From positions 67,523,095-67,587,094 of the forward strand of contig NC_044557.1 in assembly GCF_007565055.1 (NCBI RefSeq): a DNA stretch of 64,000 nt, written 5' to 3'. Below, piece after piece: positions 38,045-52,000 of this stretch. Positions within the stretch are counted from its first letter, which is position 1. Each line of letters starts with the position of its first letter. Below the pieces are notes generated by a model. It was not told the DNA's origin, searched no databases, and saw only the letters and a program-made list of their open reading frames with translations. This DNA is from Rhinopithecus roxellana (taxonomy: Eukaryota; Chordata; Mammalia; Primates; Cercopithecidae). A program made the position numbers and the translations under genes.

Positions 38045-38548
38045 AAATTTTAGTGAAAAATGTATCAACATAAAAATTGATGATGCCTTTCACTTCTGAG
38101 TTCGTGAAGTCAACCTAGACAATGAGCTTAGTCATTTGTGCAACATAGTGAACCTGATCAGCTAAATCAGCAGGAAGTTTTTTTTTTTTTTCTGAAGGTT
38201 AGGTACAAATAGACTTTTATTTTTAAATTTTGCATTTTGAAAATGTTGCATTAACTAATTCTTATAAGATATAGAAAGTGACAGGGCTGGAGCCTGCTGT
38301 CCAGGTCATGTCATTCCTGGACGTATGCATGGTCCTTGGACTGGATTTCCCAGGATGTACCCAGAATGTATGGGCTTGGAGGCTGCCTGCAGTCGGCAAG
38401 TGCTCTGGGTGAGCTGGGCTGGGGAGTTACAGGTACATGTAATATGAAATGACTGTATAGGATTTTTTCCCATTATGGTTAGTCTTGGATAGGGGATAGA
38501 AAATGAGATTTAGATATTCGGATAATAGTCCTGGCTCCATCATTTATA
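38045..38548. other. Intron DNA
   Basis: No exon. 38280-38440 is locally GC-rich but unrecognised. Confidence 0.5.
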
Positions 38549-38565
38549 AGAGCAAGACTCTGTCT

Positions 38566-38568
<3 letters not shown>
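38549..38568 (+). mobile_element. Alu 3' scrap
   Basis: agcaagactctgtctcaaa is the last part of an Alu. It leads into the CA repeat. Confidence 0.7.

Positions 38569-38610
<42 letters not shown>
38569..38610. repeat. (AC)n microsatellite, about 21 units
   Basis: Pure dinucleotide run grown from the Alu tail. Confidence 0.97.
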
Positions 38611-38615
<5 letters not shown>

Positions 38616-38619
38616 AAAA

Positions 38620-40719
38620 ACAAAAAACTTCTTTTTTTTTTCTGATTGATAGAAACTGCTTTTATGCTATTAGAATTTTAAAATTCATCCTCCTTAAATT
38701 TTACTTCAAAGCTAGCATAATCTTTAACTTACTTCCTTTTCTTTCAGTGACAATTGTAATATTGAAATTTCCTCTGATAATGCGAATGGTATTCTAATCC
38801 ATTTGAACTTTAAAAACAATATAAAATATTTAAAAGTAATGTTGGTATTCCACAAGTATATGTGATGCTCTGCTCATCTTAATAATTTTTCTTTAGGACT
38901 CATGTTGCAACATTTGACTATCAATGATATTGACTATCATTGACTGTCACTCATACTGTAACATTGTCTATCACTTTCATCTCACTATTCTGAAGCTAAA
39001 CTGTTGCTTTGAATCTATAAACTTTGTCATATTCATTAATATACTTCCACACAGTTTATGAAAATTTTTTATTAAGTTCATTCAGATGTTCTAAACTCAG
39101 TTAAGCCATTTTTTTGAAGTCAATAACTACCTTTCAACAGATCTGTACAGTGAGAATAACTTATAATTTCAATGATATTTTTAACCCATAAACTTCAAAA
39201 TAAAAGCTTTTCCTTTCATAGACAACAAACTTAGGTATGGAACAACAGAGAACAATATTCTGATCTTGTTTCTTTATATAAAGCCAACAGTAATTGGGAC
39301 TGAAGCAGCTTGGAATTGATAAGATTTTTCATTTTGATAACATTTGATGTGGAATTCATATCTAAAGGCAAAATTTTACATTCAAGAGCTCTGGAAATAA
39401 AATATTACTTGAATTTCAGATTTTTCAGAATGAACTCTGATTATAGAATTTTTCTACTTGTCATCACACATTTATACAATATTTCTATAATATTTTATAA
39501 CTATTAATATTTCAAAATCTTAATTTACCAATTTGAATATATTTTGTTTTTGGTACATCTTTGCAGGACAAATACCTTTTTAGTTATTCCTCTTTAGTGG
39601 CTCCAGTGTCAGTTATTACCTTAATACTGTTTACTAACTATAGATTCATTAATCTGCAGTGAAAACTTTAGTTAGTAATTTTGGTTAGTGTTGTCTCTAT
39701 ATCCTCTCATGTGCCATCTATACACTTACTAATATCATTGAAAGTGACACATGTTCTTTGTCTTTTTTTCTTTTTGGTTCATCGATTTCAAATATAGTGT
39801 TGGCAGTTGGCAGTTTCTATGTAGACTTCTAAATGAGAGGTTTTGTATTATGCTTTGTTATTTTAAACCTGCAGACATTTAAAAAAGTTAAAATCTTGCT
39901 TTGTGCAAGGCGCAGGCATTGTTTATTGGCCCCATAACTTTAGGTACTAACTTCTTCATGCAAATAGGACACTTAGTTTGAGGAAGAGAGGAATTATAGA
40001 AGTACAGGAACCCAAATTTGAGAAATGTATTATATTGCTGAAATAATGATTTACTTCAATAACTAAAATTTCAAAAATTGCATACTTGTACTCATACTTA
40101 TATTTTCAAAAAAGTCTGCAGTCCCTTTACTGAACTTATTTAATTAAATTGTTACATTATTTTTTATTTTTAAAATTAAAACAATCCATTATGAAATTCT
40201 GTCACGAATGACTGTCTTGGTAATTGTTAACATTAAAAGCCAATAAGAAAGAAATAAAGAGGACCAGAATGAAAGAGGGAAGAAAAGAAGGAAATATAAA
40301 CAATAAAAAGATTGACAAAATAATTTATATCCTATGTGGTACATCTAATACTAGATGTTGCTATTGATGCAGTGTAGTAATCCTACACACTTTATGTGCT
40401 GGAAAAATATAGAAACAAGAGAATATGAAAAATAAATGTTTTACATGTGTATATAAGACAAAGAATTTCAGTGATAATAACCCAATTGGGACAAAAGTAA
40501 TAATTAGACTACCTGAGATGATTCAATGGGAAGGTCAGGGCAGAGATGCTACATGGTGCTGCTTCTACAAAGCCATATACACTCTACTCTCTAAAAGAAT
40601 TTAAACAATGGATATCCCCTTATACATGTTTAAGTCTGCATCTAAAATTTTCCAGCAATACAGCATAGGGAATCAAAGATAATGATTGTTTTTGGTTTAA
40701 GTATTTATTTGTTATTCCT
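38620..40719. other. Intron DNA, nothing recognised
   Basis: AT-rich 2 kb without exon or confident repeat. Confidence 0.5.
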
Positions 40720-41180
40720 TTAAACAAATGCATTTTGAGCGTCTGTTCTATACCAGCCACTGTACTAATTTAGGAAACAGAGGAATAGGACACAGTCTTT
40801 GCCCTTGAGGTGCTTATCATTTAGTGGGAAAGAGTCATGTAAATAAATAATCCAAATGCATGATAAGTGCTTTAAAGTACTTATATACCAAGTGTTGAAC
40901 AGAGGAAGGGGCTAGTATATGAACATGGAGGATTTAAGGAAGTCTTTATAACCAAAGATCACATTCAAACTGGCCTTGCAGGAAAAAGTATATGGAGAAG
41001 GAGAAGGGCATTTTAGACATATGCAAAGCATGGACTGTGAAAAGCATAGTGCATAGGGTCTTTGGGGAATAGCCAATATTCCTATATTGCTAGGTGCATG
41101 GAAGATGGAAAGAAGGGATGGAGTGGTAGAAGGTGAAGCTAGTTGGTGAGAATCAGTTACAAAGGGCATCAAATGCAGGA
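40720..41180. repeat. Ancient mammal-wide repeat fragment (L2-like)
   Basis: ctataccagccactgtacta, cccttgaggtgcttatcatt and gagaagggcattttagacat follow the pattern also seen at 19860 and 33590. Confidence 0.4.
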
Positions 41181-41532
41181 CTGGTATTCAATTGGTATGC
41201 ACCAGTACAGAGACACTAATTTTTAAAAACTGAATCACTTTGATGCAGATTAGTAAATATTATGGAGAGAATAAATTATCTAATGATGTTGTCTAGTGCA
41301 GTCTTATAGAATTATGGAACTTAGTAACCTTGCTGGTATGTATTAACATGGTCCTTGGAAGGCATGTACTGCCTGGAGTGTCAGTGCCTGCCTGATACGC
41401 TGTGTTTTTTGTGCCCTGTTGGTGGAGGCAATGAGAGGCTGCAGTGCAAATGGTTTTCGTGGTAACTGCATTTTGGGGGGAGTGTCCTGAGGCATAGTGC
41501 TTTCAGTCTCTGTGGAAAACACAGAGCTAGAT

Positions 41533-41734
41533 CAGGGGTATCCAATCTTTCGGCTTTCCTGGGCCACATTGGAAGAAAAAGAATTGCCTTGGGCCACACA
41601 TGAAGTACACTAATATGATAGCTGATGAGCTTAAAAAAAATTGCAAAAAAACTAATTAATATTTTAAGAAGGTTTACGAATTCGCGTTGGGCCACACTCA
41701 AAGGTGCCCTTGGCTTGCGGGTTGTACAGGCTCA
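41533..41734. mobile_element. MER30-like hAT MITE, copy A
   Basis: Starts caggggtatccaatctttcg and has gggccacattggaag and gatagctgatgagctt. Flanked by agctagat / atctagat (7 of 8), the 8-bp duplication expected of hAT elements. Confidence 0.8.
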
Positions 41735-41974
41735 ATCTAGATGTTTATGTGACTATGACATGCCGACAGTCTGCCCAGTTGTTTTAAAGTTGTAGCAAAA
41801 TGGTGGGTATCAGGGACCTAATGACTCTCATTTGAATTATGAACGTGTCAAGAGAAGTTTAATATTTTTCTAAATATCCCCATGGCTCTGTTAAGAGATT
41901 GACACTTTCTAAAACTGAACAAATGATTTGCAAGTTATTAGAATGACTGTATAAAGAATTTATGCTATAACTCT

Positions 41975-42188
41975 GATGTGTCCAATCTTTGGACTTCCCT
42001 GGGCCACAATGGAAGAAGAGGAATTGTCTTGGGCCACACATAAAATACACTAACACTAACAATAGCTGATGAGCTAAAAAAAAAAAACTCATAATGTTTT
42101 AAGAAAGTTTATGAATTTGTGTTGAGCCTCATTCAAAGCTGTTCTGGGCCACATGTGGCCTCCGGGCCACGGGTTGGACAAGCTTGTT
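41975..42188. mobile_element. MER30-like hAT MITE, copy B
   Basis: Same family and orientation as copy A, 240 bp away, closer to consensus, ending gggttggacaagcttg. 8-bp flanks ataactct / gtaactct. Confidence 0.85.
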
Positions 42189-42477
42189 GTAACTCTTGTC
42201 ATATGGAAAGCAGGTATCTATATATCTACATCTATAGTTTATTTGGAAAAAAGAAAATATATTTTAATGTTAATTTATATATTGATTTTTGTATTAATTT
42301 TATATTGCTGTATCAGTTGTTAAATATTTAGAATCACCTATGGTTCTAAGTCATGCTAAGAAATTTGAATTTATCTTATTGGCATGTTTGATCTGTAGTG
42401 AAAGGTTTTGAAATGAGATAGTGATAGGGCCTGTTATAATATGTTAACAAGTGACTTCTGATGACTTAGTGTAAAGT

Positions 42478-42533
42478 CTCACTAGCATGAGAATTCTTAC
42501 CAGTGCTCACTAGCATGAGAATTCCTACCAGTG
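42478..42533. repeat. 28-bp tandem duplication
   Basis: ctcactagcatgagaattc plus nine bases, twice head to tail, with one T/C difference. Confidence 0.95.
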
Positions 42534-42654
42534 CATTTTCACCGGTACTGCCTTGTATCCTGGGATCTTGTGTCTCTTCTGGGTTTGTCCTCTGTATTGC
42601 TGCAGAGTATATTCTTAAAAATGAAATTTAAATAATTAATTTTATGGCCGAAGA

Positions 42655-43330
42655 ATCTTTTTAGGCTTTCTATTGCTTTGAATACAATTCAAGCTCCTTT
42701 TGCATACACAGTCCTTCACAGCCCCTCTCCAATTTGTTTTTCCAGCTTCATCTTCCATACCACCTTTTCATGTATCTTTACTTATAGTTATAATAAAACT
42801 TTTACTGTTTTTGGAGCATTGAAGGAGTAAAGGGGACCCTTTCATAATATGGAATAAACAATTCAGTGAATTTATTTATTATATGTACTATGTATCCTGA
42901 AATATTTGAAATTGGGACCAAATCAGTGTTGCTTTCATTTTAAAATCACCTTTGGAAGAAATTCAGACCCCATTAAAGACATAAAACTCTCATTACTCAT
43001 TTTCTTCAACTTCAATAGGAAATCTTATGGAATTGTTTTGGAACACATGCTTCCAATCTGCCACCAGATTTTGCAGCAGGAATTTATATAATCATGCCAT
43101 AGCTCAAACTGTCTCACAATTTACCATATGTTTCAATATTTCCAATGTTTTCAAACACTCTCCTCTCTTTCCCACCCCTTCCAGTTCACATTTCTCAGCT
43201 TTGTCCCAGCTCTTACCCCACAATTCTCATTCATTTCTCTGATTCATGGTTAATCCTTGTTATAGCCTTCCAGTTTGGAGTTCATTCTATACTGGTTCTC
43301 TTTCCTGGACCTTTTTTTAGTCAGTTAAAA
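42655..43330. repeat. L2-like fragments
   Basis: ttgaatacaattcaagctcc then ttccagcttcatcttccata is the L2 pattern. 43090-43330 may be more of it. Confidence 0.4.
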
Positions 43331-43699
43331 TAAGCAATGCTTAATCCTGACTTTAGAATTCTTGATTTTCTGACTTGGGTTCTGATCTCTCAGATCTCTC
43401 AGTACATGTTTTCATGGCTTTACTACTTTTTTTTAAACCTCTGTTTAAATTTACCAGAGCCAGAAACATTATGGTTTAGACTCAGGCTGGCTCCTGTAAC
43501 AATATAATATTTTCAGTAAAATTTTTCCTCTTAGAAACCCTGTATTCATCTGGTTAGAGCTGAGGGGAATTTCTGTAGTCTAAATCTAATCAATTAAAAT
43601 GGCTTTTTATGAGTAACTGGATTTTTATGACTGCAAATATTGCTTTCCTGCTTATTTTCCTTCTAATCCTGTATTTACTTAGCTGGTTCGAGGAGTCAA

Positions 43700-43925
43700 G
43701 GCAGTACAGTGTATGTAAGGAAAGGCTTTGGCATTAGTCAACTCTGGGTCGTATCCTAGTTTCCCAGTTACTAATTTTGTGACCTTGAGCAAGTCACTTA
43801 ATCTCTTGGACTCTGTCTCTTTATCTACAAATTAAAAACAATGACTATTTCATAGGGTTGTGGTGAGATGCAAATGTAATGTGACGGGCACACAGAAGAC
43901 ATTCAATAAATGTTAATAGGAAAAT
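43700..43925 (+). mobile_element. MIR SINE
   Basis: gtgaccttgagcaagtcact, ctctgtctctttatctacaa, catagggttgtggtgagatg and cattcaataaatgttaa, in MIR order. Confidence 0.9.
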
Positions 43926-44639
43926 AGATACTATGTATTTTAGGCTACTTTTTCTACTATTATTCTTGTGGTCTACATCCCCATCTGAAGTTAGATTCAT
44001 TTGTTTATATGAAGGTCAGTCTTGATGGTTAGAACGTGAGCCTAGAGTGAGAGGAAGTGAGAAGAATACAGGTGAAATTCATCTGAGTATTTGTCCTTGA
44101 ACATTGTCTTTACTAGGGAGTTTTTGAGATTGTTGATAACAGCAAATTGCTCTGTTGGGGTAAGAAGGTGTTTTTTGTTTGTTTAAACATTTTTAAAAAT
44201 AAACAATGTGCTGAAAATAGTTAAACAGAGTGTCATCTTTGCTCTTTGCTTGCCATTAGTAATCTGACAATTATAATTTTAAAGTATTTTCATAACTATT
44301 TCAAAATAGTAATAATTTAAAAATAGTTCTAAAAATTCTGCAAACAAGCTTATTCACATCTAAGCCCTGCTGTGGACTTACCATGTAGTTTGACAGGTAT
44401 ATATTTCAAGATTGTTCATGACTTTTTCAAATTTTATGCAAACAGTAGTATTCTTAAGTTTATATTCTGTTTTGACCATTCTAAGTACTGAAATCACCAT
44501 CTTTCAAATACTTTCATCTGGAGCTCTGATTACCTTATATAAACATAGAAAGTTCGAAGACTATTCATTTTTATCTCAATTTTCATTATAAAAATGCAAT
44601 AATAACAATAGTTTTTAAAATGAAAAAAGTGTGTGTAAC
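43926..44639. other. Intron DNA, nothing recognised
   Basis: No exon or confident repeat. Confidence 0.5.
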
Positions 44640-44960
44640 CTCACCATCCTATACAACTGTTCATTTTTACATCTTCCTCTCTATTTTTATCTGTATGTAT
44701 CATATGTTTTACATAGATGCAGTCATGGTATATATACAGTTTTATATTTTGCTTATTTATTATAATTTTTTACTTAATAGGATATCATAAATATTTCTTC
44801 CATGAATAGATTTTCTCAGCCATCTACCTCAGCATCTGTCACATGCCAGCCATATTCAATTAAATGGGTTCTTCTCCATTCTAGTTTTCAGTAATTGCAG
44901 GAAATTTCACTGCAATTAAAACAAAAATATTCAACATTTTACTATTCATTTTTGCTGTGT
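44640..44960 (-). mobile_element. Old L1M 3' fragment, antisense
   Basis: ttttatattttgcttattta, taataggatatcataaatat and ttcttctccattctagtttt fit a reversed L1M 3' UTR. Confidence 0.5.
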
Positions 44961-46387
44961 GTTTTGCTTTGATTTCTGCTCCGGTGTTATGCCAAATGTG
45001 GGACATAACCCTATTTCCTGGACTCTAAAATTTTACTCATATCAGGCAGCTGCATTAGTAGCATTTCTCTGGAGATTTGGGGATAAAGATGATGAGGTTC
45101 CCACAGAGTGGATAATTCAAAATTGAATTAGACTTTCTTATTCTGAAAAAAGAAAAACCACTTTGGGCATTGCTACCCACTTGTGCCCATTTTGTTGCCC
45201 CCTGCTTCTTCCTGCTCTACCTTTCTTCTCTCATTTCTTTCCCACTCTCCAATCTCTATTAGTTTTGTAATATCAGGCTAGTAATGTTTTTTTCTTTCAG
45301 TCTATTTTCTGTTGGAGTTTCCTTTCAACTCTGCAGTGGTTTATCAAAGTATTTTCCTAAATGGACAGTTTCTTCCTCAAAGAAAAAATCTTCAATATCA
45401 TTTGGTAAAGTATTTTTCCTCCATTTTGCTGCATAGTCTTTTCTATAAATTGTTGCTCAATATAGAATTTTGTTGGTCTTTAGGGGATTCCTTCAGACTT
45501 AGGTTTGCCTAGACCTAACTAATATTAAGATTTCCGTAAGGGTTTTACTGTATCTACTTAAGAGAAAGGTGAAGAGCCATTAGGTTGTCATTATAATTAG
45601 ATTTCAGCAGTTTTTTTTCCTAAGTTCATATGGAGTACAGTGATACTTTGATTAACAAATTCTTCGAGGATATAGCTCCTTTAAAATAGCCTCAGTAAAA
45701 TAGAAGAAAAGATTATTGGTCATGTTAAACAGAGTTGTTCTGATTCTTGTGGCTCTAAGGCAGTGTTACTAATGGCAGTGTGGTTTCTATTTATCTGCCC
45801 AAATTTGATGATAATGAGGCCTGGGTCATCATAAAGTAGTGAGCTTGTTGGAACTTATCTTGTGTTCTTTGTTGTTTTCCCATTTGATACCTTTCTTTTT
45901 ACCACTTACAAATGACTTGTTCCTTTGGGTGTCTGATGCTTTCCAACTCTTTATTCTCTCTTCAGTCCCTAGTGCATTAGAAAAAGAGTAATCTATTATT
46001 TATGTTTTTCCAAATGGGAAATAACAATACAATAACCTTAAAATTTCTGAATGGCTAATAAGTTATAACCTTAAACAGATATTTACTTACCGGTTAAGCA
46101 AGTTATTGGTAACTTACATTTTTGTGGAGACTGAGAGCAGAAATTGAGTGTGATATAGCGTTCTTTTCCTCCTTGAGTTTAGTACAGTGCCTGACACATA
46201 GTAGGTGTAAGTAATGAATTAATGAAGGAATTAAAGACACTTTATTTGAAGAGTTTCAAGAGATTGATAGAAGAAATGAGGGGGTACAATGACGGGATTT
46301 TAGAATCATAGTAAGAATACTTTAAAAACTGACCTTGAATGTAAACTGGAATTAATAATTTTGCTGTGACCAGGAATGATGATGGGA
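44961..46387. other. Intron DNA
   Basis: No exon seen. 46170-46235 (tagtacagtgcctgacacat) is an L2/MIR 3'-end scrap. Confidence 0.5.
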
Positions 46388-46470
46388 TGTGTGTGTTTAT
46401 GTGTGTGTGAATGTGTGTGTGCGTGTACGTGTGTGTGCGGTATGAGAGAGAGGGAGAGAGAGAAAAACGG
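46388..46470. repeat. (GT)n then (GA)n low-complexity stretch
   Basis: Interrupted GT repeats followed by GAGAGG runs. A second short GT run is at 46676-46692. Confidence 0.9.
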
Positions 46471-46739
46471 GAGAAACATATGGGAGATTGTTTACTCTTT
46501 ACATAGAGGATGTCTTGAGTCTTCAGTATCCATTCTGTGTTAATGCATTATTTGCCAAACTGTGCAGATTCACCATTTGATTTTGGTTCACTTGCCACCT
46601 ATTCTTTGCCTAGGTAAGATGTGATTGACTTTGACTGCAGCTATTTGGGTCTTGCCCATGGACTTAAAGTAATTTTGTGTGTGTGTGTGTGGTGGGTTAG
46701 GATTGAGTCATTCTGTGATCATTTGTTATTTTTAAAATA

Positions 46740-47040
46740 TCTGTCTTGAATAAGGAAAGTAGGTAAGTTGAAAATGGACCAGTAGGTTGGGGCAGGATTA
46801 GGCAGGGACTTATATGACATGGCAAGGAATTTGGCTTTATTCTAATTATACTGACAATGTAAAGCAGGCAGGTTGAGGGGTATGATATTGGGGGATGTGA
46901 TGATAGTGTTTTAGAGTGAGGGCAAAAGAGGTGGTAGATTTCTGGCTCAAATAACAGTTCAGTTTTGAACAAATGTGAAGTTTGGTTTGTGATATCAAGT
47001 AAATAGATGAAGTCGTATGTCTCCCAAGACTTGTGATTAT
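46740..47040. repeat. Ancient mammal-wide repeat fragment (L2-like)
   Basis: ggcaaggaatttggctttat, caggttgaggggtatgatat and aacaaatgtgaagtttggtt fit the same old repeat pattern. Confidence 0.4.
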
Positions 47041-47109
47041 TTTTTTTCAATTTTTCAGGTGAGCTAAGATATTTTGACATTTTATTATTTCTGTTTTCTA
47101 AAATATTTA

Positions 47110-47630
47110 CTATGTTTCTCTTTTTGCTTATGGAATAGCGCTGATAGATTTGAAATAATACGTGAAGTACAACCCTATAGGTATGAGTTATAATTTCTAT
47201 TGTAATTAAAATTGTTACTTGCCTTTAGTCTTCAGGACTAAGATGATTTTGCTACCCAAGAAATGAATTGTGGTGTTTGTGGAAAATATTTTCTAAGTAC
47301 TGACAACTGTAATTATAATAAAAATTGGATTATATTTTAATAAAGATTTATAGTTTTAGAGGGACTTTCTGTTTTTGCATTTGAACTGCTGATTGTTTAA
47401 ATTAACAATGGTCCACCTTCATTTGCCCCAAGCGTTATTAAAATACATAACAACATAGGTGTCATTGGTATACTTAAGGAATAGGCTAAGAAGGAAAAAA
47501 AAAGGAGTTGAAGAGAGAGTATAGAGAGTTGGAATGGATGAATGAGAAAGAGGAAGAGTGGACAAGAAACACAAAAATGACAAGGTTTCTCTTTTGGCTC
47601 GTGGGATAGTGCTGATACATTTGAAATGAA
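47110..47630. repeat. Diverged direct repeat of about 50 bp (47110-47158 and 47580-47630)
   Basis: tttctctttttgcttatgg...gcgctgatagatttgaaat recurs as tttctcttttggctcgtgg...gtgctgatacatttgaaat, about 80% alike and 470 bp apart. Confidence 0.6.
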
Positions 47631-47699
47631 ACATTTGAAATGAGGAGATCCATGCCACCGAAAGTTGTGTGATTAAGAAAACAAAAGCCACACTAAATA

Positions 47700-48974
47700 T
47701 TTTAAACAAAGAAAATTTAATATATAGGGAATCAGTTGCCAAAAGTCCTGGTAGGGCTGGAGAAGCAGAAAATGGACAATGAATTTATCAAAAGATCAGT
47801 AACTGCAGGAAGACACTACTGCTCCTTGGGCTGGGAGAGAAAAAAAGAAAAATGGTGTTAAACAGCTAATAAGTACTATGATGCTAAGGTTGTTGGAGTA
47901 CTACTGCTACCCTTGAAGCTGCTGCTGCTGCTTTGCAGGATGCCATGAGCCTGTACTTCTACTGATCCAGAAAGCCTATAGCCCTGTTGATGATGCTGAA
48001 CTCACCTCAGAGGATGCTGAAGCCTGCAGTCACCCATTGCTACCCCTGCCAGAACTGCACTGTTGTTGCAGTAGCTAGAATTTGCATTGTGGTTATCTGG
48101 TGCTGCAATTGCTGCTAGAACCAGAGACCATGGGCAATCTGCTGAGTTACATGGAATACTGATACTGCTCCTGCAGGAATTAGAAACAGAAGGAAGAAAA
48201 TAAAATGATTTACCTTCTCCTGCCATCCAGTTTTTACCAGTGTTTCCCAGTGGTAGAACAGAGTTGGAAACCAGCTTTCAAGGGAGTGTGACAAATGTAA
48301 TCTTTAGAGAGGACAGTCTGAAATAAGAGCAGGAATGCGTTGAGAGCTAATATAAAGCCAGCATAGGAAGAAGTTACAAAATATTGATTCTTTAATCATA
48401 ATAAGAAGAAAGAAACATTTCTGCAAATTTTCTGAATGATGTCAAAACTCTTCTTTTTTTTTGTGGTTAAGTGATTAAGTTAAACTTTGAAAGTGAGATA
48501 GTTCTTCATTGAAGTATCAAGGTATTTTTGTTTCAGGCAACAAAAATGGCCCCTGTTAACTTTAACAGAAAATAAGTTATTGTAAGCCCTAAGGAATAGC
48601 TCTAAGAAAAGTTGACTAGTCCCTGGAAAAGACAGAAATTAGGTTAGCTCTGGATAGCTGTTTGCAGAAACTAATGGATGGCCTGTTCAATGTGCTACCC
48701 ACTGTTTACATGGATCAGCTTCACTATTTGCTGCTTAAAGTTCACATTACGTGGAAAGAGGCAGTCTGGCCTAGCTTGGGTTAGTTACCTACCCTTGGAC
48801 AGAGGAGGGTATGGCACCTTGATTGACATCAAGACTGTATTCAGTAATTGAGGACTAGTTCTCAAAGAAAATTTGAGATATTAGAGGAGAATAGATAATA
48901 GACAGGCAAAAATGACAAAATATCTACTAATTGAAGCTTGTTTTAAATTAGCAGTAGGTAGCTCAAAACCATAC
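47700..48974. other. Intron DNA with an unassigned old repeat
   Basis: 47700-48300 has short TGC-rich text (47921-47936) and repeat-like composition similar to 36790-37380. Nothing coding is supported. Confidence 0.4.
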
Positions 48975-49090
48975 CTGAAAGTTCTTGAGCACTTAATATG
49001 TAACAGGCGCTCTGATCTCTTTTAATAATATCTTTGAGGAAGTTGTCATTATTATCCTCATTTTACAGATGAGAAAAATTGAGAGGTGCA
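48975..49090 (-). mobile_element. MIR fragment, antisense
   Basis: gagcacttaatatgtaacag, then attattatcctcattttaca and gatgagaaaaattgagaggt. Confidence 0.85.
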
Positions 49091-52000
49091 CTTCTGATGA
49101 TGGTGGATTAGGCAATTTGGACTAACTCTTCCACTGAGAACAACTAGAAAAGCTGGAGCAAATATAAAAATCATCTGTTTGTATCAGAGAGCTAACACAT
49201 CATTGAAGACTGTGGGGACAAGATCCTGGAGAAGAAGGAAACCCAAAAGGTGAGCTGTGCATTTGAAGCCTCTTTCTACTATGGGAATCTCCTGTTTCCA
49301 GTAGAGGTGGCCAAGAGGCTGAGAAGCTAAGAAGAGCTTTTGAAACACTCATGGGGTGGGGCTAATGGAGCAACAGTTTGAATTCATGGTCCACAGAACA
49401 GGGAGATCGCCTGCTAAATCCGCCAGGCTTTGGGTTAGGACCTGAAGGGTGATTCCTTAGGAGTAAGGATGAGCTGCGAATTGAATGGTCCACATACAGA
49501 AGAAAACCAGTTTAGAACCATCATAGTCTTTAGATTACAGACACCTAAGATTGTTAATGAATCTAGCTACTTGTTAAAGCAAAAGTAAATTCCTTCTGAT
49601 GGAAGATAATACCATCCTAGGCCTCAAATAATTTCTACAGTTTTTACTTATAATGTCTTACATGGATACAAAATAATCAGGTATATAAGACATAAGTTAT
49701 ATGATGCCATGTAACTGAAACTAAGATAAACAATAGACCATAGTGATAGACCAACAGGGTATTCAAATAATGGAGTTCTGTCACTGAATTTTAAAACATG
49801 AATCTGTTTAGACTAGCAAAATATAAGAATGAGTGCTTTGGCAGAGCACTGTACATCATGAAAATTAAAATCAAAATAAAAAAAACTGAAAAAGGCAATA
49901 AATGAAATCAAGAACTCATTGAATGTATTTAACAGCATTAAATACAGGCAAAGAGAGAAATAGTTAACTAGGAGATATGAGAAAATATGTGTAATAAAGC
50001 ACAGAAATATAACCGTATGTAGGAGAAAGAAAAAAAGTAATAGAAATGGGGAGTATGTATAGTTGGAGTTTCAGAAAGAGAGAATGAGAGTGCAAGAGAC
50101 CGATACCAAATATTTGAAGAAATAATGGCTGAGAATTTTTTCAATACTGATGAAAGACACCAAGCCATAACTTCACAAAGTACTGTAAAATTACGAAAGA
50201 AAAATAAAAGAAAACCATAGCTAGGCATATCACAATAACTGCCAAAACCCCAAAACAACAAAAATCCTAAAAGGATCCAGAGGAAAAATGTAGCCATTTT
50301 CAAAGTATCCCCAATAATGTTTACAGCTGATTCTCAACAGAAACAATAAAGGCCATTAGACAACGGGCTGATGTCTTCAAAGTGCTGAAGAAAAAAACTG
50401 CACAGTTAGCATTTTGTTTCCAATTAAAATAGCACTCAGAAATAAGGGCAAAATAAAAGACATAGCAGACATATAAAACCAGAGATATGTCACCAGCTTC
50501 CCACACTTAAGGTAATACAGTTATCCCTCAGTATCAGTGGAGAATTAATTCCAAGACCCCTTGCAGATACCCAAATCTGTGGATGCTCAGGTTTCTAATA
50601 TAAAATTGCATAGTATTTGCATATAGCCTATGCACATCATCCAGTATACTTTAAATAATCTTTAGATTGCTTACAATATCCAATGCAGATTCTATGTAAA
50701 TAGTTGTTATACTGTATTTTTAAATAAATATTACTTTTTATTTTTTTCCCCAAAATATTTTGATCTATGGTTGGTTGAATATGGATGCAGAACTCATTGA
50801 TATGGAAGGCTAACTGTATTAAAGAGTGTTATTCAGATAGAAGGAAAATGGTCTCAGACAGAAAGCTAGAAGTGGAGAAAGGAATGAGGAAAGATGACAA
50901 GTATAAATGTGTGGATAAATAGAAATTAATGTTGGCTGTAAAACAATAAAATGTCTTAGTGGGTTTTAAATATATGGTAAGAATTAAAAATACATGATAG
51001 TAGGATATATGTTGGGACAGTATAAATGGTTTTAAGTTACATTGCCAGGAAGAAGTAAACATATATATGTTAGGGTTTGATGATTTGTAGATGCATGTTA
51101 TAATTGCTGAGTTTATTTTAAAATGTTAGTAGCATAATGTATACCTTCCAAGCTAGTAGAGAAGAAAAATATAATAAAAAGTATTTAATTAATTAAAAAA
51201 GACAAACAAGGAGAGGAAAATAAATATAGAATAGTTGGAGGCAAATAGAAAGTAGTAAAACAGTAGATTTGACCACAAATCTATTAACACATTGAATGTA
51301 AATGGACTAAGTGTTATAATAAAAAATTGACAGGATAAAAAACAGAATCCAACTATATGCTATTTATGAGATGTGTCTAAAGTCTCTTTTATAGATATTT
51401 AAAATATATAGAAAGATTAAAAATAAAATGATATTAAAAATATACTTTGCAAGCACTAAGCAAAAGAAATCTGGTGAAGCTGTATTAATATCAGATAAAG
51501 TAGAATTTAAAGCAAAAATATCACTAGAGGTAAGGAGGGACATTTCGTTTTAAGTTTTAATTCACCAGAATTTATAATAAATGTATAATACCTCTAATTT
51601 TTATGCATCCTAATATAGGCTAAAATATGTAGAAGGAAAGTTTTACAGAATTGTAAGTAAAAACAAAAACAGACAAGACAAATCTATGGTGTTAGAAATC
51701 ATAATGATACTGACTGGGAGGCTGGGGCTAGAACTGTTTTATTTTTTGCTTTGAAATGCTGGTTACATGGATGTATTAAATGTGAAAATTTAATGACCTT
51801 AACTTTTATGGTTTATGTACCTTTCTGTCTGTATGTTATACTTTCATTAAAAGTTTATTTTAAAAATGGACAGAATTTAAAGGTTAATACAAATTATAAT
51901 GAGAAACATTAACACACAGACAAAACAAAACAAGATTATCAGTAGATCAAGCAGACAAAAAATAGTAAAACTATAGAATATATGAACAAAATAATAAATA

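Noticed and set aside
37917..38099. Open frame sharing its first part with one at 54041-54277
   Set aside because: Both lie in the same L1 3' end read backwards, so the similarity is between two L1 copies and not a gene family.
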